A DNA stretch of 64,000 bases. Origin: Dactylonectria macrodidyma (Eukaryota; Ascomycota; Sordariomycetes; Hypocreales; Nectriaceae). A program made the translations under genes and the position numbers. Of this stretch, positions 20,768 through 31,630 are shown piece after piece. The DNA is taken from NCBI GenBank assembly GCA_020744425.1, contig JAGMUV010000037.1:434001-498000 (forward strand), given 5' to 3'. Below the pieces are notes generated by a model. It searched no databases. It saw nothing but the letters and a program-made list of their open reading frames with translations, and was not told the origin of the DNA. How positions within the stretch are numbered: position 1 is the stretch's first letter; each line of letters opens with the position of its first letter.

Positions 20768-20855
20768 TAAAATACTACGTCACCCCATGCACATTGGAGC
20801 GGCGATGGGGTGCATGGGGTAGCCTCAGCCGAAGGCTGTGTGTCCGCGGGCCGGG
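20768..20855 (-). mobile_element. Helitron 3' terminal segment (88 bp), abutting MULE 1
   Basis: These 88 bp are identical, in inverted orientation, to 42043-42130. Read on the minus strand they contain the hairpin CAGCCTTCGGCTG, then the stem CCCCATGCAC/GTGCATGGGG, then TGACGTAGTATTTTA. Sequence beyond that end is unrelated at the two loci, as expected for an element terminus. On the inner side the match stops exactly where the Mutator-like terminal repeat starts. At the other locus the segment follows a Helitron helicase gene, which is why it is called Helitron. Confidence 0.7.
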
Positions 20856-21069
20856 GGAGGCAATACCGTCACCGGGCCCGGTGCAAATAAGTCACGTGAT
20901 AAGTGCACCGGGCCCGGTGTAAATAAGATCCGTTATGTAAGCCCAAAAAGGGGTAACATACCGCAAATTGGCCCTCCAATTCAACGGTCAGCAGCTTCTT
21001 CAGCATCAATTCAATGATCAACAGCTTCTGCAGCATCAATCCAACCTGCGGCGCATTTCTTCTGCTACA

Positions 21070-23556
21070 ATGAATCCAATTGACATCCCCATTCGCTTCC
21101 CTGATGATGCTCTTCCGCCTGAAGGCCAATACAACTCACGGGAGGAAGTACGTACAGCAATCAACAACTGGGCAGCGCCACGAGGTTATGCCTTTGTAGT
21201 TGGAAGGTCTCGGAAGGAAAAGAGTGGAAGAACTGAGGTTATCTTCAACTGTGACCGTTCAGGGCACCCCAGTTCGGTCTCGGCCTCAGGGAAACGGCCT
21301 CATCAAACAACACGCCGTACAGGATGCCTCTTCTCTATCAGGGCAAAGGAAAGCGAATGCAAGACTTTCTGGCATCTAAGGCATCGCCCTGGGGTTGGCT
21401 TTGATCAACACAATCACGAGCCAAGCATCAGTCAACTGGCACATCCAACGCATCGTCAACTATCTGGCCCAGAGGAATCAACAGTCCAACAACTCGCCAA
21501 TGCCGGCATTGCGCCAAAGGAGATTAGATCCTATTTACATGCAACCTCAGATACACTTGCTATACAGCAAGATATCTACAACTGTATTGCACGGGGCAAA
21601 CGGCAGCTTGCTAAAGGCCAAAGCAATATGCATGCCCTTGCTGACCAGCTCAAGAGCGAGGGCTTCTGGAGTCAACTTCGCCTTGACGAAAGTAGCAGAG
21701 TTGTGGCAGTATTATTTGCACATCCGAAGTCGCTGGGATACCTTAAATCATATCCTGAAGTGCTCATATTGGACTGTACATACAAGACCAACAAGTACAA
21801 GATGCCTCTTCTCGATATGGTTGGTGTTGATGCTTGTCAACGGTCCTTCTGTGTTGCATTTGCGTTCCTTAGCCACGAGGAAGAGGATGACTTCATCTGG
21901 GTTCTTGAACGGTTGCGGTATATGTATGAGCTTCACGGAGTAGCCCTTCCGTCTGTGATACTCACAGATCGCTGCCTTGCTCTGATGAATGCCGTTTCCT
22001 CTCCCTCTTGCTTCCCTCAGTCAATCTCGCTGCTATGCTTATGGCATATCAACAAAGCAGTTCTAGCTCATTGCAGGCCTGCATTCACTGGAGATAAAAG
22101 CGATCCTGAAGGGCATACAGAGTGGAAGGAGTTCAACAGCTCTTGGCATGAGATTGTAGCCTCAACGACCGAGGATATTTACAATGAGAAGCTTGAGAAG
22201 TTCAAAGAGCGCTATATCCCTGACCACATCAGTGAGGTGGGCTATATCATAGAGACCTGGCTGGATCCCTATAAGCAGAGGTTTGTCAAGGCGTGGGTTA
22301 ACCAATACCTTCACTTTGAGCAATACGTTACATCACGATGTGAGGGCATTCATAAGCTTGTTAAGAGCCACTTGATATCCTCGAAAGTTGACCTCTTCGA
22401 AGCCTGGAGGATCATCAAGCTTGTTGTGTTAAATCAACTTACTGAACTCGAGGCAAACCAAGCTCGGCAACATGTCAGCACACCTCTTCGGCTCTCTAGG
22501 GCACTGTACGGCAATATACGTGGTTGGATCTCACATGAAGCCCTACAGAAGGTTGAGGTTCAACGGGAACGACTACTGAAAGAGTATCCTGCATGTACAG
22601 GAGTATTCACTAAGACCCTTGGTCTGCCTTGTACTCATGCCCTTCGGCCTTTGCTAGAGCTGAATGAACCCCTTCAACTGCATCATTTCCATTCACATTG
22701 GCATCTCCAACGCTCTGGAATCCCCTGTCTCATTATTGAGCCTTACAAGCAGTTTGATCGTCTAGCAGCTAGTTCAACGCTGCCACTAACAAGCACACGG
22801 CGGGAGCCTTCTGCATTTGAAGCTGTTGAGAAAGCAGTGCAACCAAAGGCACCGCCAAAGTGCTCAAGATGTCACGAGCTAGGCCATAAGATGAACTCTA
22901 AGGCATGCCCCTTACGTTACGAACATCTATTGCAGGCTCCTACCAATACCTCTACAGTAACGCACACAACAACACACACATCTACTCGCTCTATAACCCG
23001 CTCATCATCCCCATCATCCCCATCAGGGTCTTCTATAATATCCGAAACTATAGCTATCACAACAACACATACAACAACACATACAGCAACTCAGGTACTA
23101 TCTTCTCCAGCAACTGTTACTGTAGCAGGTGTAACAGCAGTGCCTGCCTTACGAGTTGATGACCCCCGTGCTATCTTCCAACGATATGAAGAAGCACGAA
23201 AGGCCTGGTATGCTACATTACCTCGGGAAGCTATCAAGACCGATCAACAATACAGGAAGGCTATGGGGCTACCTATGCGGTACACTAAAGCAGAGTATGA
23301 CTGGTGCCTTGACTACAAGCAAATGGGGAGGCATTGCAGGGAGAACAATAGCATCAGAGAGTGGACTAAGGAGGAGAAGAAGAGTTATCTTGATTGGGAC
23401 AAAGCTGAGAATGTACGGGTTGAACAGAATGTAGAGAAAGAGAGGGCAGGGCAGCCCTTCGTACAGCAGCAAGGGATGCAGCATATCTGGGATGCTTGTG
23501 AGAGAGATTGTGAATTACAGGAGGAATGGTATAGAGGTGGGAACCCCCCCCACTAA
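21070..23556 (+). CDS. MULE 1 transposase, 828 aa
   Basis: The ATG at 21070 starts MNPIDIPIRFPDDALPPEGQ; an upstream TTG at 20968 is in frame but unlikely. A FAR1/WRKY-GCM1-like DNA-binding region (about 20-130, with CDRSGH ... GCLFSIRA ... HNHEPS) precedes the MULE catalytic domain with Asp235 (LDCTYKTNK), Asp300 (ILTDRCLA) and Glu425 (SRCEGIHKL). A SWIM-like Cys/His motif begins at Cys509 (CTGVFTKTLGLPCTHALR). A CCHC zinc knuckle begins at Cys598 (CSRCHELGHKMNSKAC), followed by Thr/Ser repeats and a charged tail. All parts are present without a stop, so it may still be functional. It acts in the nucleus on the 89-bp ends. Confidence 0.9.
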   Translation: MNPIDIPIRFPDDALPPEGQYNSREEVRTAINNWAAPRGYAFVVGRSRKEKSGRTEVIFNCDRSGHPSSVSASGKRPHQTTRRTGCLFSIRAKESECKTFWHLRHRPGVGFDQHNHEPSISQLAHPTHRQLSGPEESTVQQLANAGIAPKEIRSYLHATSDTLAIQQDIYNCIARGKRQLAKGQSNMHALADQLKSEGFWSQLRLDESSRVVAVLFAHPKSLGYLKSYPEVLILDCTYKTNKYKMPLLDMVGVDACQRSFCVAFAFLSHEEEDDFIWVLERLRYMYELHGVALPSVILTDRCLALMNAVSSPSCFPQSISLLCLWHINKAVLAHCRPAFTGDKSDPEGHTEWKEFNSSWHEIVASTTEDIYNEKLEKFKERYIPDHISEVGYIIETWLDPYKQRFVKAWVNQYLHFEQYVTSRCEGIHKLVKSHLISSKVDLFEAWRIIKLVVLNQLTELEANQARQHVSTPLRLSRALYGNIRGWISHEALQKVEVQRERLLKEYPACTGVFTKTLGLPCTHALRPLLELNEPLQLHHFHSHWHLQRSGIPCLIIEPYKQFDRLAASSTLPLTSTRREPSAFEAVEKAVQPKAPPKCSRCHELGHKMNSKACPLRYEHLLQAPTNTSTVTHTTTHTSTRSITRSSSPSSPSGSSIISETIAITTTHTTTHTATQVLSSPATVTVAGVTAVPALRVDDPRAIFQRYEEARKAWYATLPREAIKTDQQYRKAMGLPMRYTKAEYDWCLDYKQMGRHCRENNSIREWTKEEKKSYLDWDKAENVRVEQNVEKERAGQPFVQQQGMQHIWDACERDCELQEEWYRGGNPPH

Positions 23557-24148
23557 CATTTGCAAGATTGACGGGAAATGTAACTGGTATATATCATTAG
23601 AAAGAGAAAGAAAAGGCGAATTTCCGAGTATATCTATGATAACCTAATGGCTTGATTTGATAGAGTTGTAGCTGAGTTACAGTGTTGCGTTAAGTGGGCT
23701 TAGTAGCTGTCAATTGAATAAGTGAGATAACTACCAAAGCTAAAGAGATCACTGCCTTCCCTGCCAATACCACTGAATATAGCCATTTCGATCAATATTC
23801 GCAATGTGAATGCCTGCATTCTCCAAAGCTACGATTGTTGGCCGATAGGTAGTCAACCCTACAGCTGGTGAAGGCCAAGTTGTACCTGGGATCACAACTG
23901 GCTGATTCCGATATGCCTGATCCATAGCCTGAAGGTTGAATGTACTCCATTGGGGGTTGATATCAGGATAGGGGCGCTGTTGCCGTTGCTGAAGCTGTTG
24001 ATCCCAATACGCAACGTGCCATTCTCCCTGAACCTGATATCCCCATATGCGCTACTGCACAGCAGCAGGATCCCCTTGAGGAAGATACTGAGTACGCTGG
24101 GCTGTTGCAAAGGCTTGGGGATTCTGGGTATAGAGAGCATTAGAGGTA

Positions 24149-26361
24149 CCATGCACCACCACCCTTTCGACAACCCCACCCTTTCGTCAGGCAAAAAAAA
24201 AATTTCACCACCAAAACTCAGCGATTTCACTTACACAGAATTCGGCCAAAATAAAAGTTATTTGCAAATGTTACCTCCTGTAAATTTGAAATTGATATTC
24301 CTATTGATATTTAGGTCTTTTGACTACCCGCCCAGATCGAGTGGTGCGCTGAAGTGGTATGGTTTCCTCTCTGACTTCAATAACCGAAGCAGCCTCCGAT
24401 TCTGACCCTGACTCCTCCGAAGAGCTATCATCCACCACAGCAAGCTTCTTTTCACTTCCTTTTTCTGTAGTGACTTCTCCAGCCGCGAGAGCCTCGTCCA
24501 GAGTCACGAAACGCTTATTGGGATTAGGTACAGCCTTCCTCTTCTTCCCTCTCTTCGAACGAGCCAGTTCCTCCTCCAGACCAGCAATTCTCATTGCATG
24601 AGTCGCTAACGTCTGCTGCTGCGCCTCAAACCCTTTTGCTATCACGTTATACCGTCTCCACGTCTTTGGTGTTTTGTTCAGCCCAAGATCACGAATGTGG
24701 CGGCTGGTTTTTGGTGTATCATCCGAGCCGAAATATGGCGCCCGCTCTGGAGTCTTCTTCGGGCTGTCATTCGGCCTATCCTCTTGGATTTCTGGATGCC
24801 GCAGAGCTTTGGCTCGTGAAATTGGCCAATTACCAGTAACTCTCCAGCCGGAGAGTATATTCTTCTTAGTCATTCCCACTTCACGAGCCTTGGCGTAGGC
24901 TCTGATGAAATTGACCTTATCCATCGGAGCAGAATCGGTCAGGGAAGCGAATTTTTCCAGCTCTCGACGATATGCAGCTTTGGAGGCGTTAAATACTCCA
25001 TTATCTAATGGCTGAAGTCCATGGGAGCAATGTGCTGGAAGGTAGCAACAGTAAAAGTTGTTCAGAAAGCACGTAGCCATCCATTCGTCCTTGGCTCGGT
25101 TAGCAGTAACCTTTGGTTAAGGAAACAAAGGAAGTACAGTTGCATGAGTCCCATGGCCGTCTAGAATAATTAATCTGGCATCAGACTCGTCGTTAGGCTT
25201 GGTCTGAGGCAAATAGACTCTTTCAAGCTATTCAACACCAATGTGGTCGTCAGTCCACCCATTAGGTGAAGTCATGTAATGCCAGTCGGCTATCTTCTTG
25301 AATTCGTCAAGAAACCACTGTTTTTGGAGTTTCTTCCCCTTGAATATTATGCCAGGAGTTAAGGCGCGGCCGTCAGCAGTGATAGCTTCGATGAACGAGG
25401 TCCAACTTCGAGTTTGTGGTGCCTTGAGAAGAGCTTTCCGCTTCAGGTTCGCGCTTCCGACCACCAGGCTATCCAACCCTAACGGAGAGAGTCTAGTTAG
25501 TCAAATTTCAAAACTATAGAGAAAATAGAAATAGAGGCTTGCCAAAACCAATCATGATGCCTCCTTCGTCAACGTTAACAGTGTTCTCAGTCCGAATCCA
25601 GCCGTACTGGCCCTCCCTGATATCGAAGTACCAATGAACCGCTTTAGGGGTGAAAGAGTCAAACCTATTGGCTTCTTGGCGTCTACCCATCTTAGTCTTA
25701 AGATCTGAGCGGCGCTCTATGAATCTGGTCACCCAGTTGCGTCCTAATTCCGGTTGGTCGCCTTGTTGTCTTAGCAGGCCCATGACGCAAGCGCGAATCT
25801 GATTGTGGGACGGAGCGTATCCCAGAGACTCCTGACGAAGAATCCAGAAATCCAATTTGTCTTCTTGATTCTTGGATAACCGTTGACCAGGCTGGATTTG
25901 CTCTTTTACGGGTGTCTGGCCGTCAAGTCTGTCGATTAGAGTGGTTCGAGGCACGCCGCGTCGCTGAGCCGCCTGAGGGGGTGAAAAGCCATTATCGGTG
26001 ACATCCAATATAGCCTCGGCCATGTCGTCTTCTGTATATCTCCAACGAGGCCGAGATGAAGGCATTTTGATCGTGTTGTGAGAGACTAGCAGGAGTAATG
26101 TTGAGAAGGAGTGGTGAGGTAATTGGGGTTTGAAGTGGTGATATTTCCTTACCATTACCCACATATATCACGTGCCCCACTCAACAGTATGAGAACGGAA
26201 ACAGAAATTTCAATCAATTCTATACTTGATAGAAGCAACTGCTCTCAACTAACTTTTATTCTGGTCAAGCTGTGTGTAAATGAAAGTGTTGAGTTTTGGT
26301 GGTGGAATTTTTTTTTTGCTTGACGAAAGGGTGGGGTTGTCGAAAGGGTGGTGGTGCATGG
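24149..26361 (-). mobile_element. Fot1/pogo-type transposon, copy C (2213 bp)
   Basis: TA duplications are at 24147-24148 and 26362-26363. The inverted ends begin CCATGCACCACCACCC and each carry two 17-bp-like units ending CCCTTTCG, followed by TCAGGC or TCAAGC and an A/T run. It interrupts the second reading frame of MULE 1, so it is younger than that element. Exon structure and protein length equal copy A. Confidence 0.92.
24301..26065 (-). pseudogene. Fot1/pogo transposase, copy C, one nonsense codon
   Basis: Exons 26065-25543, 25478-25138 and 25089-24301 have the same lengths as copy A (523, 341, 789 nt). Intron 1 again starts GC and intron 2 ends AAG. The protein would be 550 residues, with HTH domains, DDE_1 motifs (NVDEGG, ILDGHG, LQPLDNG), a coiled-coil and GKKRKAVPNPNKR. 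In exon 2 the Trp codon after HIGVE is TAG; copy A has TGG there. Apart from this stop the gene is complete. The change equals CpA to TpA on the other strand. Confidence 0.88.
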
Positions 26362-26984
26362 TAGTTGGAGAATTTGGCGATGCATATCGAAGGAGCCAAC
26401 CGTCTACTAAGGTAGGCTCAGTTGATGGATGAGGATCATTGGGGCGCGGTATTTGATGTTGATTGTTAGCAATAGGATTTAGCGTAGCTGGGATATTGGC
26501 ATTTGTATGAAAGTAATTATCCTCGTGCTGGTGTTACTGTGCTATCTGTAAAGATAGTGAAGTTTGGAGGGTTCTGACGCTGGCTTTGGTTGCGGTTGTA
26601 CATCTTTGCGATACTGTTTGAAGGAATAGAGAGCTTCTTTTAAGGGAAAAGGCCCTGCTTTATATATTGCATGCGTTGAAGTGATTCACTTAATAGCTGT
26701 GGTGTTGAGGTGATGCGAGAGAAGGCATTGTGCGTTTGTTACGGCCCCGAGCAGTCTGGTACGTTGCCCATGGATGATATATTACACATTGAATAGCTGT
26801 ATGCACAACAAATTACTGTATCTCTTCAATTGTATGAATAGATGCTGTTTCTGTAGATAGAAGAGGGGTATCTCTTGCTCACGCACACACACATCGGGCT
26901 TACATAACGGATCTTATTTACACCGGGCCCGGTGCACTTATCACGTGACTTATTTGCACCGGGCCCGGTGACGGTATTGCCTCC

Positions 26985-29687
26985 CATCTGCCATTGGCTC
27001 CAGAGAAGGCATCTGGCCGCCTCATCGTTCAAGTCTCCGATACGAGTAAGCAAGGATTCTCGTGTGCCTGGACAGAAATGCTTGGCCAATTTTTCGCGTA
27101 GGTCGTCGCCGAGCTTGAATGTGCCTCTTGCAGTTTGTGATGCCACTACATCGGACCAGGGAATATTGATTGAGGCTGTCGAGCGAGTCCCCATCTGGCG
27201 AGGAATGCTGCCTGAAAAGGATAAGCCGTCGTCAGGGCAGCAAAGGTGTCCGAGGTCGGGGATAGAGGCCTCCAGTTCCAAATCACCCAGGGAGTAATCG
27301 GTCACTCCTGATCCGGAATCCATTGATGCGGAGATGCTCCCACTCTGTGTATGCAGCCGTGTCTGCAGCAGTGTCTGCATCTGTCTTATGCTCCCACTCC
27401 ATGTCTGCATCTGTTTTATACTCTGATTCGCAGGCTTTGTCATCATGTGCAATTCTGTGAAAGGGGCTTTATATACGCTGATCTCATCAAGGGCTTGTGT
27501 AGCACGATCGACAGCAACAAAACTGGCCCACTTGCTGGAAATTGAGTAGATCTCTCCCAGTCGCTCGGCATTCTGGCGAGCCGTTTTCTGGGAAAGATCT
27601 TCGATGGTACGGCTCTCGAGATCCACTTGTCAAACGATATTCCGCCCCAGCCGAGGAGGCGTCCCGACCCACTTGGACACCATTCTTGTGTATATAACTG
27701 GGACCTTCGTCCTCTTGACTTGAGCAGTGATTAAGGCCAATTTGACTCTCTACAACCCTCACATGCATGACATCTTTCCATTTACATGTGACACCACTAA
27801 CGCAGCTTTGACCCCTAAATGTTGGATTGTGCTTCCATCTTCCATTATTGCAATCACGGGTAGATTGGCTGTCGAAATTACCCCGCCAGCAGCCTTTGCT
27901 GTGACGGTGACCGCGGTGGGGAGTGATCCGGACCTCGATGAGATGATAAAGAAGACGGATTTATGACTGAAGTGATGCAGTGCGGGAATTGTGCGCGGAG
28001 CTTGGATGTAACTGGAGAGATCCGAGGTGTGACCGCTGTGTCCGACTTCTATGAAGTCGTCAACATCTAGGGACTTGACCGAGTACTCCGGTCCAAGGTC
28101 GATTTTGTATGTCCAGCTCTTTGGCATCAAGGCACCGCTGAGCATTCGAATGACTCTCTCTTGCCATTTCCCCTGACTATCAACACCAACCACCTCGCCA
28201 AGGCCGCCGCCTTCTCCTGCAATGCCCTGGATCAGGCGATGCGACACTTCATTTCCAATCCCGAGGGCAAAGAATCTGATCTGGTCCCGAAGCGCAGAAG
28301 TTGTTTTGCGAACAAAGTCAATCGTCTCTTCGGTCTGCCATACTTCCCCATCTGTAAGCAGAATGACTTGTGTTGAGCTGGCGTCTTTGATCCGATGCTC
28401 AACAACCTGCTGAAGAGCAGAGAGGAGCTCAGTTCCACCCATGTCACCCTGGAATCCTGACACGTGAGAGACAGCTGTCTCTAGATTTTCCTGGTTGTAT
28501 GGCCTCGAGGTGTCCCATAACGAGGCGAAATTGTGGCCAAAGGAGACAAGATTAAAGAAGCAATTCCCGGGAATGCTCTTTAAGAACACACCAAGCGCAT
28601 CTCGGAGCGTGTTCATCTTGCTACCTGCCATAGAACCGGAGCGATCGGCGAGGAAGATGATTTCACTATTGCATCTATCCAGGGTGGGCAGGTCTGTGAA
28701 AAGTTCGCTTGGCTTGATAGTGACCATAAGTGCTGAGTGGCCGAAGGCATTCGGAGGTGAGAGAATAGCACCAGACCACAAGCGGGCTCCGGACGTCTGT
28801 ATGAGCAGGACAAAGTCCTTTCCCATACTTGCACTCTTTTCGGAGAGACGGGCTGTTGCTTTCCTCGGATCGTATGCCTCTTCTCGTTTCTTCCCCTTTA
28901 CAAGGTTGCTGAAGCTGACTGCCTCGGGAGGCGGGCCGGCTGTTCCCATGTCGACTGACACAGGATGGTTCCGACTCTCGAGCTTTTTGATAGGATCTAG
29001 GGAATTCACCGCAACCTCGATCCTGAGTCCAGTCTCGATCACTTCGGACGCGCTTGAGATGCCCTGGGGTGAGTGCCCATATCGAGGCGCAATAGAGGTC
29101 GGAATTGTCAATAGCACGCCCTCCCCGCCTAAGTCTGCCTCCAGCTCATTCACATATGTGATTTCAATCCTCACGACAGACTTTCCCGGGATATTACCAA
29201 TCATGGTCTCAAAGACCTCGGGGGTATGCTCTTCAAGAAGTGCAGCAGCCTCCATCTTCTCGATCGCCCGCCGGTACTCGCGCTTGGCATCCGCCTTTGG
29301 CTTGACCTGGCCTTCCAACATCTTCGAGTCACCAATCTCGCATCTGAATGATGTGATAGCCGCGCTATCATATAGCGGAAATGTGTAGTGGGCTTCTGGA
29401 ATGTTGTCTAAGGAGATGTTGGTGAACCTCTGGACCACTCTCGTGCTCGCGACGCCTGGATCAACGCGTACGTTGACCATAACGTCAACGCCCGGCAAAC
29501 ATAGAACTGGGTTCCCATCCACGCCCGCTCTCTTTTGATGTGCGAGGAATGTGGGAAAGACCGGCGCAACACGTGGCTGAATGTCATGCTCCAAATCATG
29601 CTGTGGCAGAGTCCGAGCAGGGCTCGTAAAGAAAACGCCAGACGGGAGGCGTTCTGTCTCAAGATGCTGGCTATAGAAGGCAGCCAT
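26985..29687 (-). pseudogene. VIT and von Willebrand A domain protein, 3' end cut by MULE 1
   Basis: From the ATG at 29687 the frame runs 642 residues. A VIT domain lies at about 60-190 (VVQRFTNISLDNIPEAHYTF, YRRAIEKMEAAALLEE). A VWA domain at about 340-510 carries the MIDAS motif DRSGSMAGS, a Thr in GGTELLSAL and an Asp in LLTDGEVW. These proteins resemble animal VWA5A/PARP4-type VIT-VWA proteins and bind partners through a metal-dependent site. An intron or frameshift follows near 27717-27765, and a TGA near 27628 interrupts the link to KTARQNAERLGEIYSISSKW and GDLELEASIPDLGHLCCP. The reading then enters the MULE 1 terminal repeat at 26984, so the native C-terminus is lost. Confidence 0.7.
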
Positions 29688-31009
29688 ATTGCAAGTCCAA
29701 GGGATTGCGACAGGATAGTGACGACGAGGACTGAAGAATATCTATCCTGAGAGGCGAAAGAGAAAAAAATGAGAAAAGTTGGCCTAAGTTTGTGGTCATA
29801 AGGCGAGGATGTGAGGTATGTTTAAATCAGCTACTGAGCACGAAATTCCAACTAGTATTGCAGTCAGCCTAGGAGGCGGCCAGAAGCCTAGAAGGAACAT
29901 GATCAGACATCAATATCATCATCGTATGACTTCACATCGTATTGATCCCTATGACCCTGATCGAATTGACCGTACTGGATCCAACAATTATCTAAATTGG
30001 CCCAGCATGTAGCCTCTACAGATGCATAACTCCTCGCTGCCTACCGGTATATCTATCGAGACTTATGTCATCCCAATGAGAAAGCCCAGGACATTCTAAT
30101 GGTACTTCCTATATTATATGCATTCTAAAATTGCACTGTTCGGAAGCTTCATGGTGTTTTTGACATAGGGTAGCAACATTGCAGAAATGTAGGGGCACAT
30201 CAGTCTCTGTTAGAGGCATTCTGCCAAAATATATGGGCGCCCTCAACTACCCCACTTCTAATCCACCCACGAGTGGATCCACTACGTGGATTGGGTGGAG
30301 GGGCTTTCAACCCTGGGCGCGCGTGACCGCAACACCAGTAAGATCATCGTCACGCACCTAACGCATATAATAAAGTCAATTTTGACCACAGCCTATTGGC
30401 CCTTCAGCCTTTCCCGTGTCAGCAACCTCTCAGGGAGCCTGCCTAAGAGCTCGCTGATTCTGGTTTCTAAGGAGAGGTTCAGGACCCTGGAAAGCCTTCA
30501 TGTTGTCAGGTGAAATTCGAGGGTTTCTGATATGTCGACATGGGGAATCTCGAATAGACTATCAGGAAGAGGAGGCCTTTTTCGTGCCAGACACGACTCG
30601 GAGGCTGTCGCCCTTCACCGTTATTTAGGTCAATCTGGCACCTCATGACTAAGACGGGATATTAATGTATCAGAGAGTTGTTCTTATCCGAGCCTCATTC
30701 CGCCACTCGAGGGTCAATCTAACAATAATGACATTGAGGACTCGCTAAATGTCACGATGTGTATTTGGGTAGCAGGGCGTGTATATGGCGTGTGACTGCT
30801 ATAGCAATATCCTTCTAGCTACTTTAGCATAAAGGGTGTACAGGGACTCAGAGCGGGGACTTGACACAATCAAGAACATACACACACCCAATCAGATGCC
30901 TCACACGATCAGAGATCGTGACACTAAATTTGAATTTGGAATTTGAATTTGGAAGAGAACGTGCGTGTTTGCCGACCAACCGTTGAAAAATATGAAACTA
31001 TTGGTACAT
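29688..31009. other. Gene-free stretch
   Basis: No convincing gene is present. The left part is the promoter side of the VIT/VWA gene, with AG-rich sequence near 29750-29780. A small imperfect inverted repeat occurs at about 30260-30298 (CCACCCA ... TGGGTGG around GTGGATCCAC). The rest is featureless to the eye. Confidence 0.35.
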
Positions 31010-31630
31010 TTAAAACCACAAGCCATCGTTCGGCTTCAAACCTTTGTCCTTGCAGTGATCGTAATACATCTTTGCAAAGCTAAAAATATCCAACGTGGTC
31101 TTCAGACTATCATCGTCGTTAAGGAACTCAAGGCTGCCAGTAATCGTAAACACAACCTCGGTATTACCACCCACGAACAGGGTGTGGATCGTGCCGGGGT
31201 TTTCGCATACGTAGTCTCCTGGTCGAGCAACCCAGTCATACCTAGGCCAGTTAGCAAAGTTTAATTAGGCAAGGAGCGTGGATCTAACATACTCTTTGTA
31301 CCTCCATTCCCCTGAGACGGTGAGTGCAGTGACACTTCCTCGGTGTCGGTGCTTGCCCAACCAAGCATCGACGGGTGATCGCAAGGCAACCACAAAAGTT
31401 CCAGTCCTGTTTTCCATGCGCAGTGGCTTCAACTCGATTGGGCCTACCCATGGGAACCACAAAGTATCAGTGTTGCCGTTGATGTAGACGTCGGGTGCGC
31501 TGCGTTTATCTGTGAATGCAAGCTCGGCGCGATCCTCTTCCGTCAAGATTGATTCGTGTTTGGGGCGTTCGGGAATATCAGCACTCGTTTGAGAGACTTG
31601 CGGAACATCGTCGGTCGTTGAGGGAGCCAT
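31010..31630 (-). CDS. Cupin, 2,4'-dihydroxyacetophenone dioxygenase-like (2 exons, 189 aa)
   Basis: Exon 1 (31630-31293) and exon 2 (31241-31010) join across a 51-bp intron (GTATGT ... GCTAAC ... CTAG). The protein starts MAPSTTDDVPQVSQTS. It has TDTLWFPWVGPIELKPLRM, the metal-binding segment AWLGKHRHRGSVTALTVSGE, then WRYKEYDWVARPGDYV, ENPGTIHTLF and the end DGLWF. The His residues in KHRHRG and GTIHTL fit a ChrR/DAD-type cupin iron site; the bacterial relative cleaves the side chain of hydroxyacetophenones. Substrate in this fungus is unknown. An ATG 16 codons upstream (31678) is in frame, but MAPST has the better context. It appears intact. Confidence 0.8.

Larger units (their letters stand above)
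23749..26603 (-). pseudogene. MULE 1 second ORF, convergent, split by Fot1 copy C
   Basis: Removing Fot1 copy C and one TA leaves a minus-strand frame of about 210 residues. It starts at the ATG at 26603 (MYNRNQSQRQNPPNFTIF). After a frame change near 26540 it reads IPRPNDPHPSTEPTLVDGWL up to the insertion. Beyond, it continues SNALYTQNPQAFATAQRTQ, GEWHVAYWDQQLQQRQQRP, GIHIANIDRNGYIQWYWQG, stop at 23749-23751. One in-frame TAG near 24055 (probably from CAG) and the frame change disrupt it. The product is Gln/Asn/Pro-rich. No known domain was recognised; an accessory role in transposition is only a guess. Confidence 0.5.
20856..26984 (+). mobile_element. Mutator-like element 1 (Hop type), with Fot1 copy C inside
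   Basis: The 89-bp ends at 20856-20944 and 26896-26984 appear identical and inverted. Each carries two copies of the palindrome ACCGGGCCCGGT around a CACGTG site. The transposase lies near the left end and a convergent second reading frame near the right. Without the 2213-bp Fot1 copy the element is about 3.9 kb. No 8-10 bp target duplication is visible: the left flank is Helitron sequence and the right flank is a host VIT/VWA gene. Confidence 0.85.

Noticed and set aside
20846..26993. 9-bp target duplication for MULE 1
   Set aside because: The bases next to the two ends (GCGGGCCGG and CATCTGCCA) do not match.
28495..29388. Plus-strand frame of 297 codons
   Set aside because: It is antisense to the VIT/VWA coding sequence and has no protein family features.
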